Part shown: piece by piece, positions 10,388 to 22,040 of the stretch
How the letters are laid out: each line of letters starts with the position of its first letter
Position numbering within the stretch: the stretch's first letter is position 1
Assembly (NCBI GenBank): GCA_009746045.1
Contig: RPFO01000026.1
Coordinates: forward strand, 69,501-133,500
Direction of reading: 5' to 3'
DNA length: 64,000 bases
Source of the DNA: Mesostigma viride
Taxonomy: Eukaryota; Streptophyta; Mesostigmatophyceae; Mesostigmatales; Mesostigmataceae
The notes under the pieces: model-generated
Databases searched by the model: none
Told to the model about the DNA's origin: nothing
The model's input: only the letters and a program-made list of their open reading frames with translations
Position numbers and translations under genes: made by a program

Positions 10388-10917
10388 AGTTGTACAAGCT
10401 ACTGCTTATACTTTTTATGCGCAAACCTTTTTGCTAAGGTTAACGCATATTCTTACATCCTGCGCAGATGTAAGAATATGCGTTAACCTTAGCTAAAAGG
10501 TTTGCGCATAAAAAGTATAAGCACTAGCTTGTACAACTTAGAACCGGCGCGGCGCGGAAGTCACGGGTTCGAAACCTCGTGGGGACAGTGCCGAGTAGGG
10601 ATTATTTGGGAGGATCCGCCGGGGCACCGGTCGGACCTAATTAATCGCCTCGCGAGGTAGATATCGGACCTTCCCGGGATTAATATCGAATTAGTAATTC
10701 GATGCGGAAGTAAAACCCTAGTTAGGGAGCCGCTTAATATTCCGCCCCAACGCGCAAAGGTTTTAAGTTGTACAAGCTACTGCTTATACTTTTTATGCGC
10801 AAACCTTTTTGCTAAGGTTAACGCATATTCTTACATCCTGCGCAGGATGTAAGAATATGCGTTAACCTTAGCAAAAAGGTTTGCGCATAAAAAGTATAAG
10901 CAGTAGCTTGTACAACT
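10388..10917. mobile_element. Miniature terminal-repeat element (TRIM-like) with palindromic terminal repeats, copy 1
   Basis: Two direct repeats, 10388-10538 (151 bp) and 10766-10917 (152 bp), enclose 227 bp, with a 5-bp duplication GACAG at 10383-10387 and 10918-10922. Each direct repeat is a hairpin running AGTTGTACAAGC...GCTTGTACAACT. The second is a perfect palindrome with 76-bp arms. The first has 71-bp arms with two mismatches and a 9-nt loop. The direct terminal repeats plus 5-bp duplication are the layout of a TRIM (terminal-repeat retrotransposon in miniature). No protein is encoded. The core contains GGGTTCGAAACC, a Pol III box-B-like string. Confidence 0.85.
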
Positions 10918-12003
10918 GACAGGGGTCGACGGTTACTGAAAGATATGTGAGGTGGAAAAGTACCTATTTTGGCCACTTTCGTGCAACCGGACGACGAATT
11001 TTCACGAATGCACGACCATGGCGGCCTCGAGTAAAATAGACCGTATGGCCACGTTCGTGCATCATTTGGACCAGTAAGGAGCGCGTTGGGTAGATAAATT
11101 ATCCGTGAAGCTATCTCGATCGCTAAACGGGTCAAAAGTCAATTTCTAAATTCGCGGGGTCGTTATTTGTGTGCTGAATGCCAGGTTAGTGAAATTCAGA
11201 TGGGGCGTAATTGGCGTTGATAGTGCGCCTGCCAGCAGGCCGGTGCTTCGATATGCTGGGAAGAGACTAGCGGAACGGCGGGGGGGGGATGTTGGGGCAG
11301 CCGTGACTAAAGGGGCACTGGCTATTTTCAAGCCTTTTGGCGTGGATCCGTAGGTAGAGGAAGGGGTGTTTTTAGCTAGGAAAAACTGGGATGCGGACAA
11401 TAAACGCGCGCGCGCCCCCAGCTATGGGAGCGCCATTATGCGAACAGCGCTGGTGAGGCCGCTGCAGCCGCTTTCATACGTCAATGGACGACGCATGGAG
11501 CGTCTGTCCGGCCAGATTTGCGGGCTGCATCGCTTCCGGACAACTTGAAAACGCCGAGCTTGAACAGCTTTTCTAATGCAGCCACGTTCAGCGCCAGCGC
11601 ATATGCGTGCCTATAAGTGATCCCGGGTGCGAGGGGTGTGAAAGGTAAGTGCGTCCTGGTGGTAGAAAGGTAATGGCATCGATTTGCTTGTGATATCGTC
11701 AGTTTTTAGCTGCCTATCGGCGCCTAGTGCCGATGTGACGTAAGGCAGGTTATAGTACTTCGTGCAGTGCTCTGCGGCTGGCCCCCGCCGTGTAGACGTG
11801 TTTGCTTTCCATAAGAAGCATGGCAGTTCCTGCCATGCTGGCCATGTCTCAGGCAACCCTTGCAAAGCCCAAAATCAAGCTAGGAGGTCTAGTAGGCTGT
11901 GCAAATGTTGTCCAGTTATGCTTGTATATCTTGCCATGTGCTGTTCATCTGCTGCCGCGGAAGCAAACCCCTGTCATAATATACCGTAACAACCTAGATA
12001 TTG

Positions 12004-12500
12004 GGGCTATGTGAGTGAAGCTACGCGCTTGGAAGGTCACACCTATCATTATAATGCATGATCCTTGTGCGTGTTTGTAATAGAGGCTTTGGATTCCTCA
12101 TGGTTACGTGCAATACCCATGGCAGGCTATTGCTGCCTGCAGTGCTGCGCGACAGCATCGGCCGTGCAAGTGTGTGTGAGGGGTCCCTTGGGGAGCATGC
12201 CATGTCATGCCATGCTTACCGTGTCGTGGGGGAACCTCGTAAGGTCCAAAAGACACGTTACATGCAGATGGAACTGAGTACTGGCGCCTTTTGGTCGCTT
12301 GTATCTATGGTCATGTTGTGTTGTCAGATGGTGCCCTCGCAGCGACACCCTATTTTATTAAATCATAATTAAATACGTATTAGGGCTATATGACTGATGT
12401 TAAGTGCTGGGAACCCCAAAACAATCATAATAATGCATGGCCTTCACTCATATTTGGAATAAAGTTTGTTGGTTCATTGTAATTACATGCAACACCCAAT
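12004..12500. repeat. Imperfect direct repeat near right end of 10213-12545
   Basis: 12004-12122 (GGGGCTATGTGAGTGAAG... to GCAATACCCATGG) is recognisably repeated at 12382-12500 (AGGGCTATATGACTGATG... to GCAACACCCAATTT), offset about 378 bp. Both include ATCATWATAATGCATG. This is probably old subterminal duplication within the element. Confidence 0.6.
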
Positions 12501-12549
12501 TTATAAAAAGGCCTCAATTGAGGCCTTTTTCTAGGTAGATAGACACTAG

Positions 12550-13159
12550 GCCCACAAATGAGTTGGTCATCTCCATGCCACACAAAGAACAGCAGTCCAG
12601 AGGGGGTGGGTACAACAAAAAAGCATGGGTCCAGGTCATCATACGTGGCCTTGAGCTTTTTGAAGACTTCCTCTGCTGAGTCTCTGAAAATTTTGGGGGC
12701 ACTGACAAGCCCTTCCACCCCAATGTTGATGAGAAGGTGGGGCTCATCAATGTAAGGTTGCCACACAGCTGGGGTGTCTACCACGTACACCTTCCCTTTC
12801 CACACAGATTCAGCCTTTTCTGGGTCCCCCCTGAGGAAGGCCCTTTTAATATCAGTGGCTTTGCAGACAAAGTCTTGGCCTGCATTGAGGTTGTGGAGGA
12901 ATAGGGAGAGCATGATCCTGAGTGAGGTTTGTTGCAGCCCAGGTGTGTAAGTTTCCCCTTAATTGGCAGTGTGGAGGTCCCCTTTAATTCTGTGACACAT
13001 GGTCTGGCATGGGAAATTGGGGAGCCCACTTTTTGTGGTTTTTGTTTGAGAACAAATTTTAGTCTGAGCTTTTTGGCTCCCTCTGGCACATCCCATGAAG
13101 GGGTGACAGGCGGTTTGTATTGAGGGTTTTGGGGGTTGGGCAGGACCCATTCCTGCCTG
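12550..13159 (-). pseudogene. pol: Element 1 RT N-terminal half
   Basis: The minus strand encodes KKLRLKFVLKQKPQKVGS, HARPCVTELKGTS, then ATDIKRAFLRGDPEKAES (first catalytic Asp region) and FFVWHGDDQLICGP (catalytic Asp-Asp, here HGDD instead of YxDD). A 2-bp excess at about 12960 (CCAATTAAGG against CCAAAAGG in element 2) shifts the frame. It is bounded by the CACTA-like element upstream (13160) and by the CTAG-flanked element downstream (12546). Confidence 0.88.
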
Positions 13160-13182
13160 CACTAGGAACTCATGCAATCACG

Positions 13183-13645
13183 TTGAACGTTGTGTCAGCA
13201 CAGCGATCTCGCCTGCATTCAAACAAACGCACACCGATAACCCACCAAAGAGTATTATTATTGCAAGTATTATTGGTTATTAAAAAAAATAGAACAGATA
13301 CAACACAGGACGCTTTTACTGGCGGCAAGATCATGGCACCCGGATGGGTAAAACCAAACAAACTAGATATTAATTACTAGGGCTGGCTTTGTGACAGTAA
13401 AACATGATTGGCTAATCCCAAGGCGCCTTTCAACTGGACTGAATTAAAATAACCAAAGCAGACGGCGTAAGTAGCATTTGCAAAAAACAAGGCTCACCAG
13501 TAGGCCTCGTCGCCATTCACAGGGTCGCTGTAATCAGCCATGGGAAGGGCGTCTTCTACCAGCAAATCCCTTGCCGCGTTGTGTCAGCACAGCGATCCCC
13601 CCTGCATCCAAACAAAGGCACACCGATAACCAAGAAAAGAGTATG
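13183..13645. repeat. Direct repeat pair inside CACTA-like element
   Basis: GTTGTGTCAGCACAGCGAT... through ACACCGATAACC occurs at 13183-13250 and again at 13576-13645 with a few differences, a ~393-bp offset. Confidence 0.8.
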
Positions 13646-13649
13646 CAAA

Positions 13650-14577
13650 TGTGTAGCCTTGTTCATTGGAATTATGGCTGGCTTACGCAAAGAGCGACTG
13701 TAAGATGACCTATACAGTGGGGCCGGAAACAGCTTGCTTGATCAGGGCGTGTTTTTCGAGCTTCACTGGCCGGGAGTGTCTAGTGGTGAGAACCATTGCT
13801 GCGGTCGCTTTCCCACCATTTACGAGGAAAAACCCGCAAATGAAAAACCACTGAAACGGTCTAGCTAGTCAGTCATTACATTAGCCACATGCCATCATGC
13901 ATGTTTCCAAACGTCCAAGAACTGCACACGGTGCAAATGCAAAAATCCGGAGGACACGACCTCATTGCTTCATATTTGTATGCAGAAGAAAAAAAAAGTA
14001 ACATGCATTAAGGGCCCGCCTGCATAAAGGGCCTGAATTCTGATGCGGGCCCAACGGCAGCACCGCCATAGCAGATAAGGGCCCGCAGTCTGATGCGGGC
14101 CCCACGGCACCACCGCCATAGCAGAGCTCGAAGGTCGTGGGGTATGCCCTTTGTCGGTAGGTGCCGTTGGTGTCAAATTGGGTGCCGCCAAAATCGGGCC
14201 GACGCGTCAATAGACTGAGGCCGTCGATGAGTGCCATCATGCGGCTTGGGTCACTTCTGTTGGAGAACTTCAGGTAAGTTAACTTAATGCAAACCACTGG
14301 TCGCCCGCGTCGGGAACCGGCCCAACGGCTCTCCCGCAACAGAAAATTACGCGGCATACTGCATAAGTCGTCGGATCGTTACGTTTCGACGGTCAAGATT
14401 TCATGATGAGGTTTGCGTTCAATTTGCCGCAGTTTGCCGCCCAGAGAAAGTAGTCGTTGGACTCGTTGCCCACGATGAAACACAATCAAGCAAGCTGTTT
14501 CCGGCCCCACCGTCTAGGTCATGTAGTCGCTCTTCACGTCAGCCAGCCATAATTTCAATGCACAAGGCTACACATTT
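13650..14577. repeat. Inverted repeat pair inside CACTA-like element
   Basis: 13650-13741 (TGTGTAGCCTTG... to AACAGCTTGCTTG) recurs in reverse complement at 14486-14577 with about 85-90% identity. It brackets ~740 bp, so a further nested fold-back element is possible. No target duplication could be fixed. Confidence 0.75.
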
Positions 14578-15507
14578 CCATCTCCATTCATATTCATAAT
14601 CCTGCACGACTCGAAAACGCGGACAAGATAACGGCAGGCTCGAGCTCCCATGGTCCGGATTCTCCCGATTTCTGGCCTGCGCTGGTTGTCTCCTTGATAT
14701 TGGCAACTCTCTCCGGTAAGAGATTTTTCGCAGTTTGGCTGTTTCGAAACGTTAATTAAGTGAGATGCCTTCGGATCAGGAGACTCACACAGCCGCGAAA
14801 TCATGCCAAAGGTCCTATGTTCGATCCCTTGCTGGTAGCTTCTGAGCTTTCTTATTTTCTGTGTTCCGCGGAATCTCAGATTTGGGCTGCTAGCGTTTTC
14901 ACGTTTGTTGCTTTCTGATCCGACGACAACGTTGTGGCTTAATTGCTCGTGTGACATCTGGCGCATGGTGTGATTCATGTGTATGGGCTGCTTTGCCATA
15001 AGAGTGAGTGTTGGGTCATAAATCGTGTTCTACACATTTGCTGCATGATTGGACCGTTAGGTGCTGGTGAGCTCTTCCTTGTAGAATGGTGATGTCTATG
15101 TCAAGGATCTGATATCTTTTTTTTCTCTTGCGTATTGTGTCGCGGTTTGCTTGGATTCATGCAGGCACCACGAGAATGAAATGGGAGCGGTCAGCATGAT
15201 GCCCTAGCAAGCGACCAGATTTGTTAACCAGCTGTCATCGTATTTGATGAAAGGCAATGACGGATGTGTCATAAAGCCATAACAGTGTTGTATAGATGAT
15301 TCATTAAATGATCAATGGTTACAATTCCAGAATTTCGCCGCTGAGTAGCTAGTATGATTTAATGGGTTCTTGACGGCTATAAACATTTATTATTTTAACA
15401 TTATAATGAAAAGATTTTGATTGTTCGTGCTGTTTTGAACAGTGCGGTTGTTACTGGCACTGCCTGCATCTGGCTGCCACCATATTGCATTATGGGTGTG
15501 TTTCTCA

Positions 15508-15790
15508 GCGCTGTGTTTTCTCACTTTTCTCACGTCCTGTTTTATCTCACGTTTCTCACGTTTCTCACCTCCTGTTTTTCTCACGTTTCTCACCTCCTGT
15601 TTTTTGAGATTTTTCTCACGTTTTTTTCCTTTTCTCACCTTTTTGGGGCAATCTCACCCGGGTGAGAAACGTGTTTTCTCACCCATTCTCACCCCATTTT
15701 CTCACCTTTCTCACCCATTCTCACCCATTTCTCACCCTTTTTCTCACCTTTCTCACCCTTTTTCTCACCATTTCTCACCCATTCTCAAAG
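15508..15790. repeat. Subterminal TTTCTCAC(C) motif cluster
   Basis: More than twenty copies of TTCTCAC, most followed by C or G, in variable spacing and one orientation. Position immediately inside the CACTA terminus suggests transposase-binding subterminal repeats. Compare the TTTTCTCAG cluster at 24810-25200. Confidence 0.85.
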
Positions 15791-15804
15791 CCGAGTTCCT
15801 AGTG

Positions 15805-17780
15805 CATGGCTTGGTGGACGATGGCCAACAGCCACTTTGTAAACCCTTTTTGTGTTTTGCATTCTTGTATGACGTGGGAGATTTGTTGGGGTGAGTGCAT
15901 GGCTATGTCCCACTTACCCAGCCCAAAGGCTGAGGGATGGAGGAACTGGCTGTGCACTAACTTGTCCAGATCAGGGATCTCCCCTAGTGCATACTGAATG
16001 TTGACTGCCTTGATGACAGCATCCATACCAGGGACAATACTGGAGAGAGGGATTTTAAAGTGGTCCAGAGGAACTGCACCCACCCCTGTGATACTGAGCT
16101 CATTAGCTGAGATAAGCACCCCAGGATAGGATACAAAAGGTTCCCCCAACAAGGTGTTACCAGAGTACCCTGCCACCACGTACCTGGAAGGGTGTCTGAA
16201 TACCAAGTATAGGGAGCAGCACTTGTCCCACTACATCCAGTGAGCTTTGGCCTGAGAAATCCTGCACCCGTGCCCAAAATGAAGGTGCAATCTCAAGACC
16301 AGGGACGGCTTGTACACTGATCACACTGACCTCAGTGCCTGAGTGTCTATTGCCAGGGTCCAGGGGTCCTGACTAGTGCACACAGCTGAGACTTTTGCCA
16401 GCCCTTCGGCCACAGCAGCTTGTTGCTTATGTGACCTGTGTAATGCTTGCAAGGCGACTGCCAATCTTGACCTCAGAGCGGGAGGGTTGACAGACAATTT
16501 GGTGCCTTGGGTCTGATGTGCTTCCAGACCAGCTACCTCGTGCCTGGTTAAGCTATCCCCAGTTTGTGAAGTGGGCCTGGCTTCACTGAGGGTGGAAGGG
16601 TTCACAGAGGGTGCTGTGGTGCTGTCAACAGCAGTAATTGGTGGCTCATGGCTACTGCTGGGCATGCTGGAGTTGCCAGATAGAAGTAGTGAGTCCATGC
16701 TTAAAGACTCTTCCCCAGGCACGTCTGCCATGGGAGAATAATACTTCTTAATTCTACGACAGCTCACCCTGTGACGCTTTCCATTGAGATTGTGCTTGAC
16801 ATCCACTGTCTTGCCATGTTTGGTAAATCCACGGATGGTAACTGGACCTAGCCAAGTTCCAACCTTACCAAAACTGTTTTCCTTGTAGTAGAGGACTTGA
16901 TCACCTTTTTGGAATACTGGCCTGGGATGCCGGTTTTATCTTTTTCTGCCAGTTTTGCTGAGGTTTGTGCACGTGCAGTGTTGTCCAGTGCTATCACCTC
17001 TGGGGGATATACACCTGCCTGCAGTCCTGCTGGGATTACCTCACCCCACTTGGCATGCAGGACAGGTCTCATGTTTAGGGTTGTGCACATTTCATGACAC
17101 CAGAGTGCCCTGTCACAATAGACCCCTGCAGTAGCATCCTTGGAGGGATTTTTAGCTAGTAGGGTTTTGACAGATCTGATGGTTCTTTCAATGACCCCCT
17201 GACCTTCATGATCTTCCAGCCCAGCAATCTCTAATGCTTCACACCCTTCCAGGTCAGTCAGACAGGAAAATTGTTGATCAAGCAAAATTCTGTCAACTGG
17301 ATACAATATATGGGTAATTAAGCAATCATGAGTGCAACACGTAGCTGCCCTGCTGACATGCCAGGTAGTGGTTCCATGACTGTGAACCTGGACCATGAGT
17401 CTTTTAGGATCATGCAGGTTGGGTTGGACATCCTTGTTGATGTGCATTACATCCCCCACTATCATGCCTCTAGTGGTGAAAGGAGTTGCAGTATGCCATT
17501 TTTGAGGTTTGGGGCTGTTAAACTGACATTCTTGACAGTGTTGTCTAGCCAGTTTTACTGCATTCCTGAGTGGTTTTCCCATGCTACTACCCCCCAGGCG
17601 TTTTGCCAGATCCTCAGCCACTGTTTCATGACCCATGGCTAAGTGCAGCTGGTGAGCAAGCTCCTTGATATCAATGGAGTTGTCAACAGTGGGGGTCAGT
17701 GCTTTGATATAGGGTTCCAGTACAGGGTATTGGGAGGACAGAAGTCTTGCTGCCTCAAAATCAATCAGGCCTTTGCTGCC
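15805..17780 (-). pseudogene. pol: Element 1 integrase and protease region
   Basis: Read from 17780 downward. The zinc region (HQLHLAMGHETVAEDLA...RQHCQECQ), integrase core (GDVMHINKD; ILLDQQF; GQGVIERTIR), a C-terminal SH3-like stretch (LGPVTIRGFTK; NGKRHRVSC), a Ser/Pro-rich linker, then protease-like WTLAIDTQA and LLGEPFVSY. Frameshifts occur near 17420 (after DVQPN), 16840, 16320 and 16200, and all differ from those of element 2. Protease lies after integrase, as in element 2. The frame is broken at 15804 by the CACTA-like element, and continues at 13159. Confidence 0.88.
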
Positions 17781-17831
17781 CCATCCCCAATGCCAATGAG
17801 ATCATCATCCTCAGAGTAGCCCAAGGTGAGA

Positions 17832-18843
<1,012 letters not shown>

Positions 18844-18880
18844 TTTAACGCAGCTTTTCTTGTTTGTTCATTGTATTGAT

Positions 18881-19177
18881 TGAGAGGACAGTATCTTTGC
18901 TGCCTCAAAACCCACCATGGTTTGGTAACAGTTTCATTTGTTTGCTTGTAATGAGAGGACAGTTGCTGTGCTGCCTCAACACCAACCATGGTTTGTTAAC
19001 CGTTTCGTTTGTTTGATTGTAGTGAGAGGACAGTAGCCGTGCTGCCTCAACACCAACTCCATGGCTTGGTAACCGTTTCGTTTGTTTGTTTGTTTGTAGT
19101 GAGAGGACAGCATCTGTGCTGCCTCAACACCAACCATGGTTTGGTAACAGTTTTGTTTGTTTTGTGTTAGTGTTTCT
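18881..19177. repeat. 71-bp tandem repeat derived from pol
   Basis: Four copies start TGAGAGGACAG at 18881, 18952, 19023 and 19100 (periods 71, 71, 77). Each contains GCTGCCTCAACACCAACCATGG. The core matches the pol coding sequence at 17740-17762 (GGGAGGACAGAAGTCTTGCTGCC), so a bit of pol has been copied here and amplified. Confidence 0.85.
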
Positions 19178-19269
19178 TGTTATTGCCTCCCGGTGCTGCT
19201 TGAGCGTTGGCACCATAGCCATGTCTTTACCCGCAAGTACACGCATTTGGTAATGGCTTCTGCCACTAC

Positions 19270-19420
19270 TGCATGCCTTATTGATTACGTGCGGCTGCTG
19301 GGCAAGCTCCATGTCTAGGGAGTTGACAGCAGTGGGTTTGATTAAGGGCCCTCAGCCCTGACATAGAGAGGATCAACAGTCTCCATAGAGGGTAGAGGCT
19401 GTGCTGCCATAGAAAGCAAC
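19270..19420 (-). repeat. Degenerate duplicate of pol start
   Basis: GGGCAAGCTCCATGTCTAGG...GTTGACAGCAGTGG through GAGGCTGTGCTGCC parallels 17645-17760 in order and spacing but is diverged. It sits in the place of the missing gag middle, so the middle of element 1 has been rebuilt from duplicated pol sequence. 19421-19693 shows nothing I can assign. Confidence 0.6.
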
Positions 19421-19693
19421 AATATCCTTACACTCATCCCAAATAAAATGGGGAGATCTGCGTTCAAAAGACATGACATTCATTCAGATAACTCACGTTG
19501 GGGTGGACGGTGATACTTGTCTCGTTTGCATATGCCGTCCAGCCCAGGCCGCCCACCGCCGGTGATGGGGATAGGCCAGGAGTGCTTTTATCACATAACA
19601 GCTGGAGCGTTTCTATGCTCCTCATGCTGCAGCGATAGCTTTCTGTTTGGTTATGATATGTTGAAAAGATAGCCACCGCTCTTGAGCATTATA

Positions 19694-20218
19694 TCAGAGC
19701 ATGCATGAGGAAAGAAAGCAACGGACTTGCTTACGCTGGAAGCCCCAGGGGCCGGCGCGGGGCCGGTGCCTCCTGGGGGGTTGTTTTCCTGCCGCATTGC
19801 CGCCGCCATGGCTGCTCCAGCAGTGGGTGCTGCTGACAGACAGTCGCAGCCGCCGGGGAAGAGGGTTGGTCGGTGCCCCGTAGGGGAACCGGCTCCGCCA
19901 CCGGCTGGCGCACAGGGGAGGGGGGTTGTTCGGACTGCCTCGCGGCAGCCGGACCCTCCACCTGGCTGGTATTGTCATATTGTTGTTCTTTTGTTTTCTT
20001 TTTCTTTTTCCTTGTCTTTTTTTTTGTTTTGTTGTTATTGCATGCAGGCGCACCGACATCAGCCGGTGCCCTGTTGTCTGGCGGACGACGCTGATCATCA
20101 TCGTCGTCCCCAAGATATAGTTTCTTTTTTTTTTTTTCCTTTTCTTTTCGTTTTTTTTTTTTTTTTTTTTCCAGTGCCGGTTTGAACCATTGATGAGTTT
20201 GATGGTGCTGAAGAGCAT
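19694..20218 (-). pseudogene. gag: Element 1 Gag N-terminal region
   Basis: One frame carries Lys-rich runs (KKKKKKRKEKEKKKKK), an Asp run, then PAAARQSEQPPSPVRQ and PLRGTDQPSSPAAAT, matching the element 2 Gag N-terminus (KKKKKNKKNN; ARPTDLPPSPEKP; PPRGTGLPSTPAAAT). T/A homopolymers at 20120-20170 and 19990-20030 likely shift the frame. It starts directly inside the 5' LTR, and the rest of the N-terminal half is missing. Confidence 0.75.
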
Positions 20219-20230
20219 TTGTAAAATTCA

Positions 20231-20723
20231 AGTTAGGAAATGGGAATGACCGACTTGGTATATTGCTTGAGAGCACTGTGAGCAATGAGCAATGAATTGC
20301 TTGGTTCATTAGAAAATAGGTTTACCCTTTATCAACGTTCCTCTCACTGGCTGCGCCGCCAGTGACCGTTGGGTGCAGACCGTTGGCCCGAGGCCGCACG
20401 ATGACAGGTCGCAGTCTAGTCAGTAGTCACTGCATCGTGTGATCACAGATCAATGCACAATGCAGTACGGTCCCTATCTAGGATACTCTAGTACCGTCCA
20501 ATGACAGGACACTAAGTATACTGGGTACTGACATCTGTCACGTACCCCAGTACCCAAAGTACCTATCTAGGGAAACGTATGCGACTCGACTAGTAGCATT
20601 CCTATCTGCATAGCCCACGTGGTATTTATATTCACATACCAACGTAGGTTTACAAGGCTTATTCATACGTTGTATTCACAATGCCTTTGAGACTTAGTCT
20701 GCAGCAAAGCATGGAGACTAACT
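20231..20723 (-). repeat. Element 1 5' LTR
   Basis: 493 bp, starting AGTTAGTCTCC on the minus strand and ending CCTAACT. It is followed on the minus strand by TGAATTTTAC, the same as after the element 2 LTR. A TATA-like TGAATATAAATACC lies about 90 bp from its start. Outer flank GGGTT. Confidence 0.93.
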
Positions 20724-20728
20724 GGGTT

Positions 20729-22040
20729 TGCATACTTTTGACAAAGTTTACGGTGTTCTGGACCGTACGGCCAAGGTAGGGGGGTACAGGGTACTTTTCC
20801 ACGTAGAACGTGCATTCCGGAGAAATACGACCTGGCCATGGAGGCTTGCGCCTACCGACGCAAGGGATTTACGTTTGAGTTCGAATTTGCTGGCCAAACT
20901 TAGGAAATAGAATTTTTATGTCCTAAAGATTATGCAGCCAAATTTTTGGTTCGTGGGAATGTCGTTTGATAGGTTTCGGCAGCGTTCTTGCTGGAAAATA
21001 CTGCGATCAGGGGGGCCGATGCCAACGTTGACAGCAATGCCTTTCCGGTGCTGTTTGACGAGTTTATAGGTTCCTTCTGTCGTACTGTACTTATTAATTA
21101 ATTAAGCACGTGACTGCGTCACGTGGGTGCCAATACAGAGTAAAGGAACCTTCAACCCTATATACACAGCGAGAAGGAGGGAGGGCGCCCTAGCTTCTCT
21201 CACTGCCGCAAGTGGGCATGCAGGCCACAGAGCGCTCTCTCCACGGCAATTAATTAATTGATTAATTCATTAATTAATTAATTAAACACGTGCTCCCGTT
21301 GGGGAGTCACGGAGCACTGAAGTGCTTTTAATCCCTGTGTGTGCACTACAGGAGAAAGGGCAGAGACCCCCAGTCTCCTTCATGCCAAAGGCATGCCACA
21401 GCTGCAATCGGGCGCGGCTAGCTAAAATGACAGGCTAACGATCCGGCAAACTGTGGGTGCAATAAGACCCATGTAAGCGGGGCATAACAAGTATAGCGTG
21501 GGCAAGTAATCTGACCATAGCACGGGCGTAGCATGGCTGTGCTAGGACTAGGCTAAGGCTATGGCTGGTTGTGTACCGTGCGTTGGCGGCACGTGACTAG
21601 GTATGTTGGCACAGCTAGGCGAACATTCTAGGCATGGCTGCCTTAGCGGCAGTGACTCCAATGGTTACAATTGCTAGGGCTATTGCTATTCTAGCCAGTT
21701 AAAGCCCGACCGGCTCAGCTATGGCGGTCGGTCACGTTGAGCTTGGGATAAGGTGAACACAGAGAACTACCGTCGGAGCTGGCCCACCACTGGTTTATGT
21801 CTTAGCCAGCAAACCCTATCCGGTTAGCCGTAACCGTGGGACAAGCTAGCCGTCCGTACTGACCCGGATAAGGCCCCGGACTGGGGCCTAGGTGGCGCCG
21901 GCCCTAGGCGCCGCCCTTAGACCGGTCGCCCGCGTCGGACCGCCGGATTATAGCCGGCGGCTTAGCGGACGCTAGCGGGAGGCGTGCGGACGGACATGGG
22001 GAACTTAGAGCCAGATCCTAGGGCTCTAGAGTTACTCAAC
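20729..22040. other. Inter-element region, no gene seen
   Basis: Between element 1 and the LINE ORF1. It contains two TTAATTAA-rich tracts each followed by CACGTG and related phrases (21093-21125; 21247-21310); a third relative occurs at 24487-24520. No reverse-transcriptase frame is present, so the ORF1 downstream has no ORF2 partner here. GC rises after 21700 (CTAGGCGCC-type words). Confidence 0.5.

Larger units (their letters stand above)
10213..12545. mobile_element. 2.3-kb inverted-repeat DNA element, CTAG target duplication
   Basis: It interrupts element 1 RT. The sister copy element 2 has an uninterrupted CTCTAGGCCC at this place (on its minus strand), so the duplication CTAG (10209-10212 and 12546-12549) and the borders are exact. 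The termini are TGTCTATTTACC and GGTAGATAGACA (one mismatch), each followed by the 16-bp palindrome GGCCTCAATTGAGGCC plus T-run. The left end carries a second partial copy. No transposase frame is seen, so it is non-autonomous. A miniature LTR-type element (10388-10917) is nested inside. A 4-bp duplication with TGT...ACA ends is reminiscent of Ginger-type elements, but that is only a resemblance. Confidence 0.85.
13160..15804. mobile_element. CACTA-like DNA element, 2.6 kb, non-autonomous
   Basis: The termini CACTAGGAACTC (13160-13171) and GAGTTCCTAGTG (15793-15804) are perfect 12-bp inverted repeats beginning CACTA. The flanking element-1 pol reads continuously across (compare 32470-32490 in element 2). 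The symmetry extends by TG/CA, so the exact 2-3 bp duplication is ambiguous. The right 270 bp is packed with TTTCTCACC-type motifs, the subterminal repeat arrangement typical of EnSpm/CACTA elements. No transposase is recognised. Internal repeats are listed separately. 13980-14360 holds an unrecognised minus frame with a ~55-bp internal duplication. Confidence 0.8.

Noticed and set aside
15390-15665. Lys-rich minus-strand protein over the CTCAC cluster
   Set aside because: It is simply the reading of the repeated TTTCTCAC motif, with no independent protein signal.
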